Shown here piece by piece: positions 51,667 to 60,956 of a stretch of DNA of 64,000 nucleotides (the stretch's first letter is position 1; every line of letters starts with the position of its first letter). The stretch is taken from the NCBI GenBank assembly GCA_964499235.1, contig CAZCKC010000001.1:1-64000 (forward strand), in the 5' to 3' direction. Below the pieces are notes generated by a model. It ran no database searches. It saw nothing but the letters and a program-made list of their open reading frames with translations, and was not told the origin of the DNA. Made by a program: the position numbers and the translations under genes. The stretch comes from JAFGRR01 sp964499235. Its GTDB lineage: Bacteria > Planctomycetota > Phycisphaerae > UBA1845 > Fen-1342.

Positions 51667-53190
51667 ATGACGGATGCGAAATCCCCCATCCGGGCGGCTG
51701 CCGGGCGCCTGTCGGAGGCCGAACTCGCAACGCTGCTGGCGGCCTCCGCTGAGATCAGCCGGAGTCTCGACCTCAGCGAGACGCTGCACGCGATCGCCCG
51801 GGCGTCGTCGGAAGTCCTCCAGGCGGAGGCGGGCTCGGTCCTGACACTGGACGACCGGCGGAACCAACTGACATTCCGGGCCGCCTACGGGGGTGGCGGC
51901 GATGCTCTGGTTGGCGAGGCAATGGACGCGGAGCTGGGCATCGCGGGCAAGGTGATCCGCTCGGCGCGGCCGGTGCTCGTGCCCGACGTCCAGGACGACC
52001 CTCACTTCTTCCAGGGATTTGACCAGCAGTCGAACTTCGTGACGCGGCAGATGATCGCCGCGCCGATGATCCTGCGGGAAAAGATCGTCGGCGTGGTTGA
52101 GGTGATCAACCGGCAGGGGGGCGGGGCGTTCGACCAGCGGGACATCGACCTGCTCCAGATCTTCGCGAACCTGGCCGCGATCAGCACCGCCAACGCGCAG
52201 CGACACGAGTTGGTCCAGCGGGAGAACCTCGGGCTGAAGGAGGCGCACCGCGGGGGGCCGGTGCTGGGCGAGAGCCCGGCCTGGCAGGAGGTCACCAAGC
52301 TGATCGACCGGGTGGCCGGCACGAACGCGTCGGTACTGCTGCTGGGGGAGACGGGCTCGGGCAAGGAGGTCTGCGCTCAGACGATCCACCGCCGTAGCAA
52401 CCGGGCCGAGCGGGCGTTCGTCCCGATCAACTGTGCGGCGCTGCCCGAGACGCTGCTGGAAAGCGAGCTCTTCGGGCACGAGGCGGGGGCCTTTACCGGG
52501 GCCGCCAACCGCAAGCTTGGGCGTTTTGAGCTGGCGGACAGCGGGACGCTTTTCCTGGACGAAATTGGCGATATCAGCCCTTCGACGCAGACGAAGCTGT
52601 TGCGGGTGCTTCAGGAGCGTGAGTTAGTCCGCGTGGGCGGGACCCAGACGCTGTCGTGTGACGTGCGGATCATCGCCGCGACCAACCGCGACCTGAAGGA
52701 CGCCATCAAGGCCGGCGCGTTTCGCGAGGACCTTTACTACCGGCTGAACGTCTTCCCGATCCGCGTGCCGCCGCTGCGCGAGCGGAAGGAGGATATCCCC
52801 CTCCTGCTCGAGCATTTCATGCAGACCAGCGCGATCGACCTGGGCGTGCGGCCAGTGGCGTTGAGCGATGCGGCGCTGGCGGCGTGCTGCGCGCACCACT
52901 GGCCGGGCAACGTCCGCGAGCTGCGGAACGTGGTCGAGCGGGCGGTGTTGCTCTGCGACGGGCCGGAGCTGCTGCCGGAGCATCTGCCACGCGAGCTCCA
53001 GGAGGAGTCCCCGGCCCCGGCGGCGGCCAGCGCCGAGGCGTCGGTCGAGCAGTACGAGAAGACGCTGATCCTGCGGGCGCTGCGCGAGAATGACTGGAAT
53101 CAGACGCGGACGGCCGAGGCGCTCGGCTGGAGCCGGGATAACCTGCGGTACCGCATCAAGAAGTACAACATCAAGCGGCCGTCGTCCTAG
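51667..53190 (+). CDS. Sigma-54-dependent transcription activator (GAF - AAA+ - Fis)
   Basis: A 507-residue NtrC-family activator. A GAF domain (about 35-180) is the likely sensor. The AAA+ ATPase (about 195-425) has Walker A LLLGETGSGKE, the sigma-54-contact loop ESELFGHEAGAFTGA, and Walker B LFLDEIGDISPSTQTKLL. A Fis-type HTH forms the end (ILRALRENDWNQTRTAEALGWSRDNLRYRIKKY). The GAF sensor has no clear heme or His ligand. It resembles NorR/FhlA-like regulators in plan. The ATG at 51667 is chosen; the open frame from 51478 is not family-like. No sigma-54 gene or -24/-12 promoter was identified in the neighbourhood. Confidence 0.93.
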   Translation: MTDAKSPIRAAAGRLSEAELATLLAASAEISRSLDLSETLHAIARASSEVLQAEAGSVLTLDDRRNQLTFRAAYGGGGDALVGEAMDAELGIAGKVIRSARPVLVPDVQDDPHFFQGFDQQSNFVTRQMIAAPMILREKIVGVVEVINRQGGGAFDQRDIDLLQIFANLAAISTANAQRHELVQRENLGLKEAHRGGPVLGESPAWQEVTKLIDRVAGTNASVLLLGETGSGKEVCAQTIHRRSNRAERAFVPINCAALPETLLESELFGHEAGAFTGAANRKLGRFELADSGTLFLDEIGDISPSTQTKLLRVLQERELVRVGGTQTLSCDVRIIAATNRDLKDAIKAGAFREDLYYRLNVFPIRVPPLRERKEDIPLLLEHFMQTSAIDLGVRPVALSDAALAACCAHHWPGNVRELRNVVERAVLLCDGPELLPEHLPRELQEESPAPAAASAEASVEQYEKTLILRALRENDWNQTRTAEALGWSRDNLRYRIKKYNIKRPSS

Positions 53191-53295
53191 CCGCCGTTGT
53201 CTTAGCGACGGCCCCGGCCTGACCCCATTGTCGCCGGCCGCGATTGCGGACAAAATGCGATCGGCTCCTCTCCGCTAGGCGAAAGGTCGGCGACG

Positions 53296-55635
53296 ATGAT
53301 CGAGTTGGTCCTGCCGCAGAGTTTTCCGGTCAACGAATACACCCCGCATGGCTACCTGGACAACCCGTACCACAGCATGGTGCTCAACCGCAGCGGCGTG
53401 ATTCGCTCACTGCCGCCGCTGGGCTTCGGCTTCTGGTGCGCGAAGTTCAAGGGCGCCTACGGCAACGGGGTCGAGGCGCAGACCAACTACCTGTCGCTGC
53501 TGCACCTGGCGTTTCACGTCGACGGCCAGACCTTCGCGACGGCCGACGATTTCCGCGACCACAATGCCCGCCTCTACTCGCGGTATCACACCAAGCACAT
53601 GCTCAGCTACGACTGGATGTGCCACGGGCTGCTGTTCAGCTGCCGCTATTTCCTCCCGCGCGAGAACACGCTCGCCTGCCGGATCGAGGTCCAGAACAGC
53701 GACGCCCGCCCGCAGCAGTTCACGCTGCATGCAACGCACATCTTTGGCCACTGGACGCACGGCTGGTGGGGCAGCAACGGGCTGGCCGGCCGCTACCTTG
53801 AGGATGTTGACGCGCTGGTGAGCACAATCTGGGCGTACGGGCCGTACTTCGCGCTCGGCAGTGACGGCGTCAGCGTCGCGCACAAGTCGACGGGCGACGA
53901 GGCGCAGTGGCGTGATTGGCTCCGCGCGAACAATGTCGACGACACGCCGCCAGCAACGGTGAACGGACCGGGGCCGCTGTACAACGTCATGAGCTTCCGC
54001 TGCGACCTGTCGCCCGGGACGAGCGACGCGCTGACGCTCGGGCTGGCGCGGGGCCCGAACGAGCCGTGGGCACTGGAGGAACTCCGGACCGGGCTGCGGC
54101 AGGCGCTGCCCACGCTCGAGCAGCAGCTCGACGAGGACGAGGCGTTCTGGTCGCAGTGTCCACAGCTCGAGGGCGACTGGCCGGAAGTCTGGCGGCGCGG
54201 CTGGGTCTACGACTTCGAGACGCTGCGGATGAACGTCCGCCGGCCACTGGGCATCTTTCGCCACCGCTGGGACGCGATGCAGGTGCACTCGCCGCGGAGC
54301 GTGCTGGCGGAGGCGGCCGTCGACATGCTGGCGCTGGTGTACGCGGATCCGGACGCGGCCAAGGAGGTGCTCTTCGGGACCTTCGCCGACGCACCGCAGC
54401 CGAACGTGCCGTGCACCCGCGAAGACGGCAGCATGAACATGATCGCGGCGGACGGCGAGGCGTGCGGCACGGCGCCGAGCTGGTGCTTCCCGATCAAGGT
54501 GGTCCAGGTCGTGCACGTGCTGACGGGCGACGACGCATGGCTCCAGGCACTCTACCCGCTGGTCAAGGACTACCTCGAGTGGTGGCTGGCGAACCGCACC
54601 GGCCCGGACGGCTCGTTCCACTGCAAGTGTGACTGGGAATCGGGACAGGACGGCTCCAAGCGGTTCCCGGTCGGCGAAGGCGGCGTGGCCGAGAACGTCC
54701 GCACGGTCGACGTCGAGGCCGGCATGGCCGAGGCGTTTCGATTAATGGCCCGCTTCGCCCAGATTGTCGACGCGGTCGAGGATGCGCCCTACTGGCAGAA
54801 GTTGGCGGAAAAGCGCGCGGCCGCGGTCCAGTCGATGTTCCACGACGGCGCGTTCCGCGACATCGACACGAACACGGGCCAGCCGATCGTGCTCGACGAC
54901 CACGACGTGATGATGCTCGCGCCGCTGACGTGCCAGGTCGCGACGCCGGCGCAGGTCGAAGCGGTGCGGCCGCTGTTTGCGCACTTCCGCGCGCATCCGC
55001 AGCACGCCCTCGAGTGGCCGAGCTTCTTCTGGATGTTCACCGAGGCGGCGTGGGCGGCGGGCGAGCAGCTGCAGAACGCCGAAAACATCGCGGACATTGC
55101 CGACCGGATCTACAACCGGACCGACAGCGGGCAGCTCCACTTCGTCGAGCCCGACCAGCCGTTCGCCTGGCGGGTGCCGGGCGTGGCGAACGAGTACTGG
55201 CCGCTGGCCGATGACCAGTTGCCCGGCGGCGAAGCGTACGGCTGGGGGGCGACGTTGCCGGCGCAGTTTCTTCGCGGGCTGGTCGGCTTCCGCGAGGTGG
55301 ACGACCGGGCGGCGCCGCATGACCCCGACCGCGTGGCGTTCCTGCTGGCGCCGGCGTTGCCCGCGCGGCTGGCGGACAGCGGCAAGCGGCTGCGGGTGAC
55401 GAATCTCCGGGTCAGTGGTCTGGATTTCGATCTGACTTACGAGGTGCGGCCGGAAGGTCGGCTCGGTGTGCGGCTCGATCTGAACGGCAGTGCGGCGTTT
55501 GAAGTGACGGTGACCGATGACGCCGGCGAAGAGCTCGGATCGCTCAAGCTGGAGCACGGCACCGGCGCCTTCGAGTTCGACGCGCAGAACGGGCGCCGCT
55601 ACCGGGTCGACTGCACGCTGGCGTACGCCGGCTGA
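53296..55635 (+). CDS. GH63-like (alpha/alpha)6-barrel glycosidase
   Basis: A 779-residue protein with the plan of GH63/trehalase-like glycosidases: an N-terminal beta-sandwich (about 1-260) and a six-hairpin toroid (about 290-700). CDWESGQDGS (about 449-458) corresponds to the family WESGxD/N motif that carries the catalytic acid. A further acidic patch (EPDQPFAWRVPGVANEYWPL) is the likely base region. No signal peptide, so it is cytoplasmic. Members hydrolyse alpha-glucosides or mannosylglycerate and related sugars; the substrate is not certain. It is followed by an MFS transporter, suggesting a sugar-use unit. Confidence 0.78.
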   Translation: MIELVLPQSFPVNEYTPHGYLDNPYHSMVLNRSGVIRSLPPLGFGFWCAKFKGAYGNGVEAQTNYLSLLHLAFHVDGQTFATADDFRDHNARLYSRYHTKHMLSYDWMCHGLLFSCRYFLPRENTLACRIEVQNSDARPQQFTLHATHIFGHWTHGWWGSNGLAGRYLEDVDALVSTIWAYGPYFALGSDGVSVAHKSTGDEAQWRDWLRANNVDDTPPATVNGPGPLYNVMSFRCDLSPGTSDALTLGLARGPNEPWALEELRTGLRQALPTLEQQLDEDEAFWSQCPQLEGDWPEVWRRGWVYDFETLRMNVRRPLGIFRHRWDAMQVHSPRSVLAEAAVDMLALVYADPDAAKEVLFGTFADAPQPNVPCTREDGSMNMIAADGEACGTAPSWCFPIKVVQVVHVLTGDDAWLQALYPLVKDYLEWWLANRTGPDGSFHCKCDWESGQDGSKRFPVGEGGVAENVRTVDVEAGMAEAFRLMARFAQIVDAVEDAPYWQKLAEKRAAAVQSMFHDGAFRDIDTNTGQPIVLDDHDVMMLAPLTCQVATPAQVEAVRPLFAHFRAHPQHALEWPSFFWMFTEAAWAAGEQLQNAENIADIADRIYNRTDSGQLHFVEPDQPFAWRVPGVANEYWPLADDQLPGGEAYGWGATLPAQFLRGLVGFREVDDRAAPHDPDRVAFLLAPALPARLADSGKRLRVTNLRVSGLDFDLTYEVRPEGRLGVRLDLNGSAAFEVTVTDDAGEELGSLKLEHGTGAFEFDAQNGRRYRVDCTLAYAG

Positions 55636-55717
55636 TCGCCGCATTGCGCGCCTTTTCCGCTGAAACCAGGACCGGCCGCCGGCCGCGCGTTTTCGTCCAC
55701 CGCCGGCAGCGGCTAGC

Positions 55718-56995
55718 ATGCGGTCCATGTTGCCGATTTACATTGCCGCGATCGTGGTGTTCTGCGAGGGGATCGTCCTGTGGTCGGTCTTTCCGATCAT
55801 GGACCAGTACTGTGAAGCCCTCGGCGGTACGCGCACCATGCTCGGGATTCTCTTCGCCTTGATGACCATCCCGAAGGTGGTCCTGAACCCGTCGATCGGC
55901 TGGCTGGCTGATCGTTTCGGGCGCAAGCCGCTCTTGATTATCGCGGGTCTGGGTTCGATGACGGCGTCGCTGACGTGGGCGCTGGCTCCGGCGCTGGAAT
56001 GGCTCGCGATTTCACGATTGATCGCGGGGGCCTTCGGGGCGCAAGCGCTCCTGGCTCACACGGTGATCGCCGATGTGACGACGCCGTTGAAACGACCGCA
56101 GGGCATGGCCGTACTGGGCATGGCCTTCGCGCTGTCGATGGTGCTCGGGCCGCTGCACGGGGGCGGTATCGCGACCCTGGCCGAAGAAGTCTTCGGCGTT
56201 GGTGAGGCCGCCCGTTTCGCCGCGGTTGGCTGGTCGTCGGCCGGCGTCTCGCTGCTGGGGCTGGTCGCGATTGTCGGCTGGCTGCGGGAGACCCGTCCAG
56301 CCCACGAGCGCGAATCGCACCGCCAGGCATTCAGCGCGACAGGCCGCCTGCTGATCGCACCCGGCGTGACGTTGCTGCTGGTCGTCACGTTGCTGGGGAC
56401 GATCGCCCAGATGCAGTTCACGACGACGTTCGGCGCGTTCACGGCCGAGTTCTACGCCTTCACGACGATGCACAAGAGCTGGGCATTCACGGTGTTCGGC
56501 CTGATCGGCGCGTTCGTGCAAGGCGGATTGATCCGCTGGCTCGTACCGAAGTACGGCGCGCGGCGCATCGCGGTGGGCGGGATAATGCTGATGGTGGGCG
56601 GGCTGGCGACGCTGGCGCTCACCCCGCCGCCGCCGGTGTTCTGGGCCGGATTGGCCGCCCTCGCCACCGGCATCGCGCTGCAGACGCCGACGCTCGCGGC
56701 GCTGCTGTCGCGCGCCGTCGCGCCCCAGCGACAGGGCGTGCTCTTCGGCGTCCAGCAAGGCACGATGGCCTTCGCCCGCGGGCTCGGGTCGGGGTCGGCG
56801 GGGGCGCTGCTGGGACACTTCGGGCCGCTGGCGCTGTATGGCTGTGCGGCCAGCCTCAGCCTGGTCGGTGGGGTGCTGCTCAGCCGTGTGTCGGCGGCCG
56901 CGACCCCCGCCTCGCCTGCTGGACGCGCTGCGGCGGAGCAGGCAGCGCCGTTGATCGACGCTTCCGCGCCCACGCCCGGTAAAGTCACGCCGTAA
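55718..56995 (+). CDS. Major facilitator superfamily transporter
   Basis: A 425-residue protein with 12 membrane helices and the MFS signature GWLADRFGRKPLLI (about 62-75) in the loop between helices 2 and 3. The layout follows TetA-like drug/H+ antiporters (MFS_1). The C-terminus is a polar tail of about 30 residues. Substrate unknown; drug or sugar export are both possible. It starts 82 bases after the glycosidase gene and might be co-transcribed with it. Confidence 0.88.
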   Translation: MRSMLPIYIAAIVVFCEGIVLWSVFPIMDQYCEALGGTRTMLGILFALMTIPKVVLNPSIGWLADRFGRKPLLIIAGLGSMTASLTWALAPALEWLAISRLIAGAFGAQALLAHTVIADVTTPLKRPQGMAVLGMAFALSMVLGPLHGGGIATLAEEVFGVGEAARFAAVGWSSAGVSLLGLVAIVGWLRETRPAHERESHRQAFSATGRLLIAPGVTLLLVVTLLGTIAQMQFTTTFGAFTAEFYAFTTMHKSWAFTVFGLIGAFVQGGLIRWLVPKYGARRIAVGGIMLMVGGLATLALTPPPPVFWAGLAALATGIALQTPTLAALLSRAVAPQRQGVLFGVQQGTMAFARGLGSGSAGALLGHFGPLALYGCAASLSLVGGVLLSRVSAAATPASPAGRAAAEQAAPLIDASAPTPGKVTP

Positions 56996-57013
56996 GCCCA
57001 GCCTCTGGACCGT

Positions 57014-57799
57014 TCAGGCCGTGGCGCCGGCGGTTGCCGCCCGGGCAGCCCCGGTGAGCCCGAACAGCCGCTGCGCGTTCCCGTGCGTCACGGCGGCCCA
57101 GTCGTCGGGACTGATCCGGCTCTGGAGCGCCGGCAATAGTGCCGCCGTCCCATCCGGCGCCATCCCGGCCCCAAAGAGAACCCGGGAACTCCCCAAGGCC
57201 TCGATCGCCGCCAGCACGCCGGCCAGGTCTGCGTCCCGCGTATCGACCGCTACCGACGTCGCGCCGCGCTCCGCCGCCCGCCGCAGCCCGTCGAGCACCG
57301 CGCCGCGCCCGGCTGGCGCCAAGCCCCCGGACAGCACGACCGGCTGCTCCGCCCACCGGCGGGCGAGCACGTAGAACGCCTCGGCGTTCGGCCCTGTCGC
57401 ACCGGCCAATGTGATGATCGCCGGCCGCGCGTGGTGCGCGAGCGCCTGGAAATAGGGTGTGAGCCGCGATACCTCGTCCAGCGCATACCCATGCCGCCAC
57501 GGGGCAAAGCACGCCCCCTGAAAATGGCCCAGCGCCAGGGCGCCGTTCAGGACCGTGGGGTGGCTGTCAAAGCAGCCCGGCCGACACCAGTAGATCGGGA
57601 CGCCGGGCGCCCAGCGCGCACAGAAGTGCCGGCAGGCCGCGTTCGCGTCGGCCTCGTCGCAGGCCCCGCCGCTGTCGTGGTCCGTAAAGGTCGTCAGTAC
57701 GTGCGTCAGATGATTCGTCGCCGCGAAGGCCTGCAATCCTTCCAGCGACTGCTGCGCGGGGCCGAGATGACCGACCCAGCCGGCGACATCGACGATCAT
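57014..57799 (-). CDS. Amidohydrolase-like TIM-barrel protein
   Basis: A 261-residue protein resembling the amidohydrolase_2 group. An N-terminal MIVDVAGWVGHLGP takes the place of the usual D-x-H-x-H strand. It has central HPTVLNGALALGHF and the family end motif SPDDWAAVTHGNAQRLFGL. The usual HxH is not clear, so metal binding may differ or be lost. It is coupled to the preceding histidine kinase (TGATG overlap of one base), so it is the last gene of that operon. The substrate is unknown. Convergent with the MFS gene. Confidence 0.72.
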   Translation of the reverse strand: MIVDVAGWVGHLGPAQQSLEGLQAFAATNHLTHVLTTFTDHDSGGACDEADANAACRHFCARWAPGVPIYWCRPGCFDSHPTVLNGALALGHFQGACFAPWRHGYALDEVSRLTPYFQALAHHARPAIITLAGATGPNAEAFYVLARRWAEQPVVLSGGLAPAGRGAVLDGLRRAAERGATSVAVDTRDADLAGVLAAIEALGSSRVLFGAGMAPDGTAALLPALQSRISPDDWAAVTHGNAQRLFGLTGAARAATAGATA

Positions 57800-60753
57800 C
57801 AGGCGTGCTCCTCGGCGACGGCGGCGGGTTGGGCTTGCCCCAGTGCGACGGCGAGCTGCGCGAACAGCTTGCGGCGGTCGACGGGCTTGGTCGCGTAGTC
57901 GCTGCAGCCGACGGCGAGGCAGCGCTCACGGTCGCCGCTCATTGCGTGCGCGGTCAGGGCGATGATCGGCAGCGCGTAGCCCGCGGCGCGCAGTTCCTGC
58001 GTCGCGCCGTAGCCGTCGAGCTCCGGCATCTGCATGTCCATCAGGATCAGGTCGAAGGATTGGCCACCCTCGGCCGCGGCGCGGACCGCGTCGACCGCCA
58101 GGCGTCCGTTCGCGGCGATCGCGACATCGGCGCCGGCGCGGCGGAGGATCGCCGCGATCAGGCGCTGGTTGTCCGGGCCGTCCTCGGCCAGGAGAAACCG
58201 GCGGTCGTCGAAGCGCGGCAACGGGCTGGTGGGGACGGTCGCGGGCATCGGCACTGGCTGCTGGTCGTCGGACAGCCAGGGCGTGTCGGGCGGCACGCGC
58301 ACCGGCAACTGCACGCGGAAGGTCGAGCCTTGGCCCGGCTCGCTGCTGACGGTGATCGTTCCGCCGAGCATCTCGATCAGTCGGCGACAGATCGTTAGGC
58401 CGAGGCCCGTGCCGCCGAAGCGTCGGGTCGTCGAGGCGTCGGCCTGGGCGAAGGGCTTGAAGAGCTTGGCCAGCGCCTCCGGGCTCATGCCGATGCCAGT
58501 GTCGGCGACGGTGAAGCGGACCAGTGCCGTGTCGGGTCCCTGGGCCGCAGCCGTGACCGTCAACGTCACGCGCCCGGCCTCGGTGAACTTCAGCGCGTTG
58601 CCGAGCAGGTTCATCAGCACCTGCCGCAGGCGGAGCGGGTCGGAAACGACCTGGCGCGGCAGGGGCGACTCGATCCGGCTGTCGAGCGTCAGGCCCCGCT
58701 CCTCGATCCGCACCCCCATCAGCGTTGTGACGTCGGTGACCAGCTCGCGCAGGTCGGTCGTGACACGCTCGAGCGCGAGTCGGCCGGCCTCGATCTTCGA
58801 CAGGTCGAGGATGTCGTTGATCACCTTCGTCAGGTGCTCGCCGTTGCGCCGGACGACCTGCAGGTAGCGCTGCGTCGTGTCGGCGTCGGTCTCCGCCTCG
58901 AGCAGCAGGTCGGTGTAGCCAAGGATTGCCGTCAGCGGCGTGCGGATCTCGTGGCTCATGTTGGCGAGGAACTCGCTTTTGGCCTTGCTGGCAGCCTCGG
59001 CGGCCTCGCGGGCGGACTTCAGCCGGCCGATGTCCTGACCGATGTTCGCGATCGCGTTCGGCTCGTTGGTGATCGGGTCGTGGATCAAAAAGCAGCTGAA
59101 CAGGGCCGCGGTCGTCGTGCCGGTGGCCATGTTACGCAGCGTGACCTCGCCGCGCCAGCGGCCGCTCTTGAGGACGGTCGGCAGGATCTCGTTGCGGAAC
59201 TGGTCGGCGTCCGCGGGCGTGACCGCGTCGACCACGTTAAAGCTGTCCAGCGTTTCGTCGGAACGCAAGCCCAGCATCTCGCGGCCGGTCTGGTTCAAGT
59301 AGATCGGCGCGCCGTCGAGCGTGCAGATGCCGATGAAGTCGTTGCTGAACTCGACCAGGCGGGTGAACTTTTGCTGCTCGGCCTCGGCCTGCTTGGTTTC
59401 GGTGACGTCGCGGGCCGAGCCGCGGAAGCCGATGACCCGGTCGTTCGCATCGCGAATCGGCGTGCCGGTCAAGCGTTCCCAGACCTCGCGCCCGTCCTTG
59501 CAGTGGACCCGCTGCTCGACGTTCTTGAAGGGTTCGCCGTCGGCGAGGAACTGCTCGAATTGCCCGAGCGCGCACCACGCTTCGTAGTCGCCCATCAGTT
59601 CGAACCGCGACCGCCCGATCAGCTCGCGCGGCTCGTAGCCGAGGACGTCCCGCACCCGATCGGTGAGGAAGGTGAAGCGGCCCTGGACGTCGAGTTCCCA
59701 CACGTACTCGCCCAGCGCCAGCGCGATCTCGCGGAAGCGGTGCTCGTTCTCGCGCAGGCGCTCGGCCGCCTCGGTCGCGGCTGTCACGTTCTGGACGATA
59801 CCGAGGAGCGTGATCGCTCCGCCACGATCCCGCAGCGGCACCCGCGTGACCGCGAGGACGCGCTCAAAGCCGTCGGCGTGGCGACAGCGATGCGTGGTCG
59901 TGTGCGGTGTGTCGGTTGCCGCGGCGGCCTCGTCGCCGACGGCCCACTGCCCCGCGAAATCGACATCCTCAAAGAGCGTATGCGGCGTGCTGCCCAGCGC
60001 GGTCGCCCGCGAGATCGCGAACAGCCGCTCCTGCCCGGAGTTCCAGACCGTGTACCGTCCATCGCCCGTCATGTCGCGGGCGAACACGCCGACCGGCAGA
60101 TTCTCGATCACGCCGCTGAGGAAGCGCGCCTGCCGTTCGTTCTCGGCGGCTTCCTGCCGTTCCTCGGTCAGGTCGTCGATCAAGCCCAGCAGGCCAATCA
60201 CCGCTCCGGTGGTGTCGCGAACCGGGATGCGCGTTACCAGGGCGTAGACCGCGTCCCCGTGCTTGCTGGGCACCGGCTCGACCTGGGCGACCTGCGCAAA
60301 GCCCTGCTCGAGCACCGCGCGGTCGGCGGCAGCCCACTGCTCGGCCTGCGCTGACGGGAAGAGGTCGTGCTCCGTGTAGGCGGTGATCGCGTCCGGCGGA
60401 TCGACGCCGGTTGTCAAGGCAAACTGCTGGTTGCAGCCGGCGTAACGCCCGTCGGCCGTCTTCCAGTAGATAAAGTGCGGGAGTGCCTCGATGACCTGCT
60501 GCAGATGGGCGGCCGCGCTTTCGGCTTTCCGCTGGGCTTGAAACGCCCGCTTGAGCGCACGGCGGAGGCGAATGGTCAGGGCGAGGAGGATCAGCGCGGC
60601 GGCGACCACGCCGGCGGCTAGCACGACGTCACGCATCGCCGCCAACGTGCCGGCGGCCAGAACGACGTCAGGCAGCGCCGCCAACGTGCCGGCGCCGTGC
60701 GCCAGGCTCGTGGCGCAGCCGCCGAACGCTGCGTCGATCGAGAAGCATCCCAT
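57799..60753 (-). CDS. Hybrid sensor histidine kinase with four PAS domains and a receiver domain
   Basis: A 984-residue signalling protein. One N-terminal membrane helix (about 40-60) follows a short tandem repeat. Four PAS domains come next (about 85-205, 210-330, 335-455 and 465-580). The HisKA has the phospho-acceptor H601 in FLANMSHEIRTPLTAI, the HATPase has NLLGNALKFTE, DTGIGM and GGTGLGL, and the C-terminal receiver has D906 in LILMDMQMPELDG. It senses unknown signals through the PAS domains and passes phosphate inside one protein, then presumably to a separate regulator. No response regulator or HPt gene is adjacent. The stop overlaps the start of the amidohydrolase-like gene. Confidence 0.93.
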   Translation of the reverse strand: MGCFSIDAAFGGCATSLAHGAGTLAALPDVVLAAGTLAAMRDVVLAAGVVAAALILLALTIRLRRALKRAFQAQRKAESAAAHLQQVIEALPHFIYWKTADGRYAGCNQQFALTTGVDPPDAITAYTEHDLFPSAQAEQWAAADRAVLEQGFAQVAQVEPVPSKHGDAVYALVTRIPVRDTTGAVIGLLGLIDDLTEERQEAAENERQARFLSGVIENLPVGVFARDMTGDGRYTVWNSGQERLFAISRATALGSTPHTLFEDVDFAGQWAVGDEAAAATDTPHTTTHRCRHADGFERVLAVTRVPLRDRGGAITLLGIVQNVTAATEAAERLRENEHRFREIALALGEYVWELDVQGRFTFLTDRVRDVLGYEPRELIGRSRFELMGDYEAWCALGQFEQFLADGEPFKNVEQRVHCKDGREVWERLTGTPIRDANDRVIGFRGSARDVTETKQAEAEQQKFTRLVEFSNDFIGICTLDGAPIYLNQTGREMLGLRSDETLDSFNVVDAVTPADADQFRNEILPTVLKSGRWRGEVTLRNMATGTTTAALFSCFLIHDPITNEPNAIANIGQDIGRLKSAREAAEAASKAKSEFLANMSHEIRTPLTAILGYTDLLLEAETDADTTQRYLQVVRRNGEHLTKVINDILDLSKIEAGRLALERVTTDLRELVTDVTTLMGVRIEERGLTLDSRIESPLPRQVVSDPLRLRQVLMNLLGNALKFTEAGRVTLTVTAAAQGPDTALVRFTVADTGIGMSPEALAKLFKPFAQADASTTRRFGGTGLGLTICRRLIEMLGGTITVSSEPGQGSTFRVQLPVRVPPDTPWLSDDQQPVPMPATVPTSPLPRFDDRRFLLAEDGPDNQRLIAAILRRAGADVAIAANGRLAVDAVRAAAEGGQSFDLILMDMQMPELDGYGATQELRAAGYALPIIALTAHAMSGDRERCLAVGCSDYATKPVDRRKLFAQLAVALGQAQPAAVAEEHA
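60613..60690 (-). repeat. Tandem 39-bp repeat in the sensor kinase gene
   Basis: Two near-identical 39-bp units encode residues 22-34 and 35-47 (GTLAALPDVVLAA and GTLAAMRDVVLAA), just before the membrane helix. A recent in-frame duplication. Confidence 0.75.
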
Positions 60754-60956
60754 CCGGTGGCACCTGTCCGCGAGACCGCACGTCCCGCCTGCCTGATCAG
60801 TCGGACGTGTCGCCGTCCGGCTTCGCTACCAGCCGCGCGGCGGCCGCGCGGCGGTAACGCCGGCCCGCGGCCCGCAAGTGCACGGATTATCGGAGTGGAA
60901 TGGCGTTCAGCTGCACGTGCGTCCGGATATCAGGCGTTCCGGGCTGCATCGACCCG

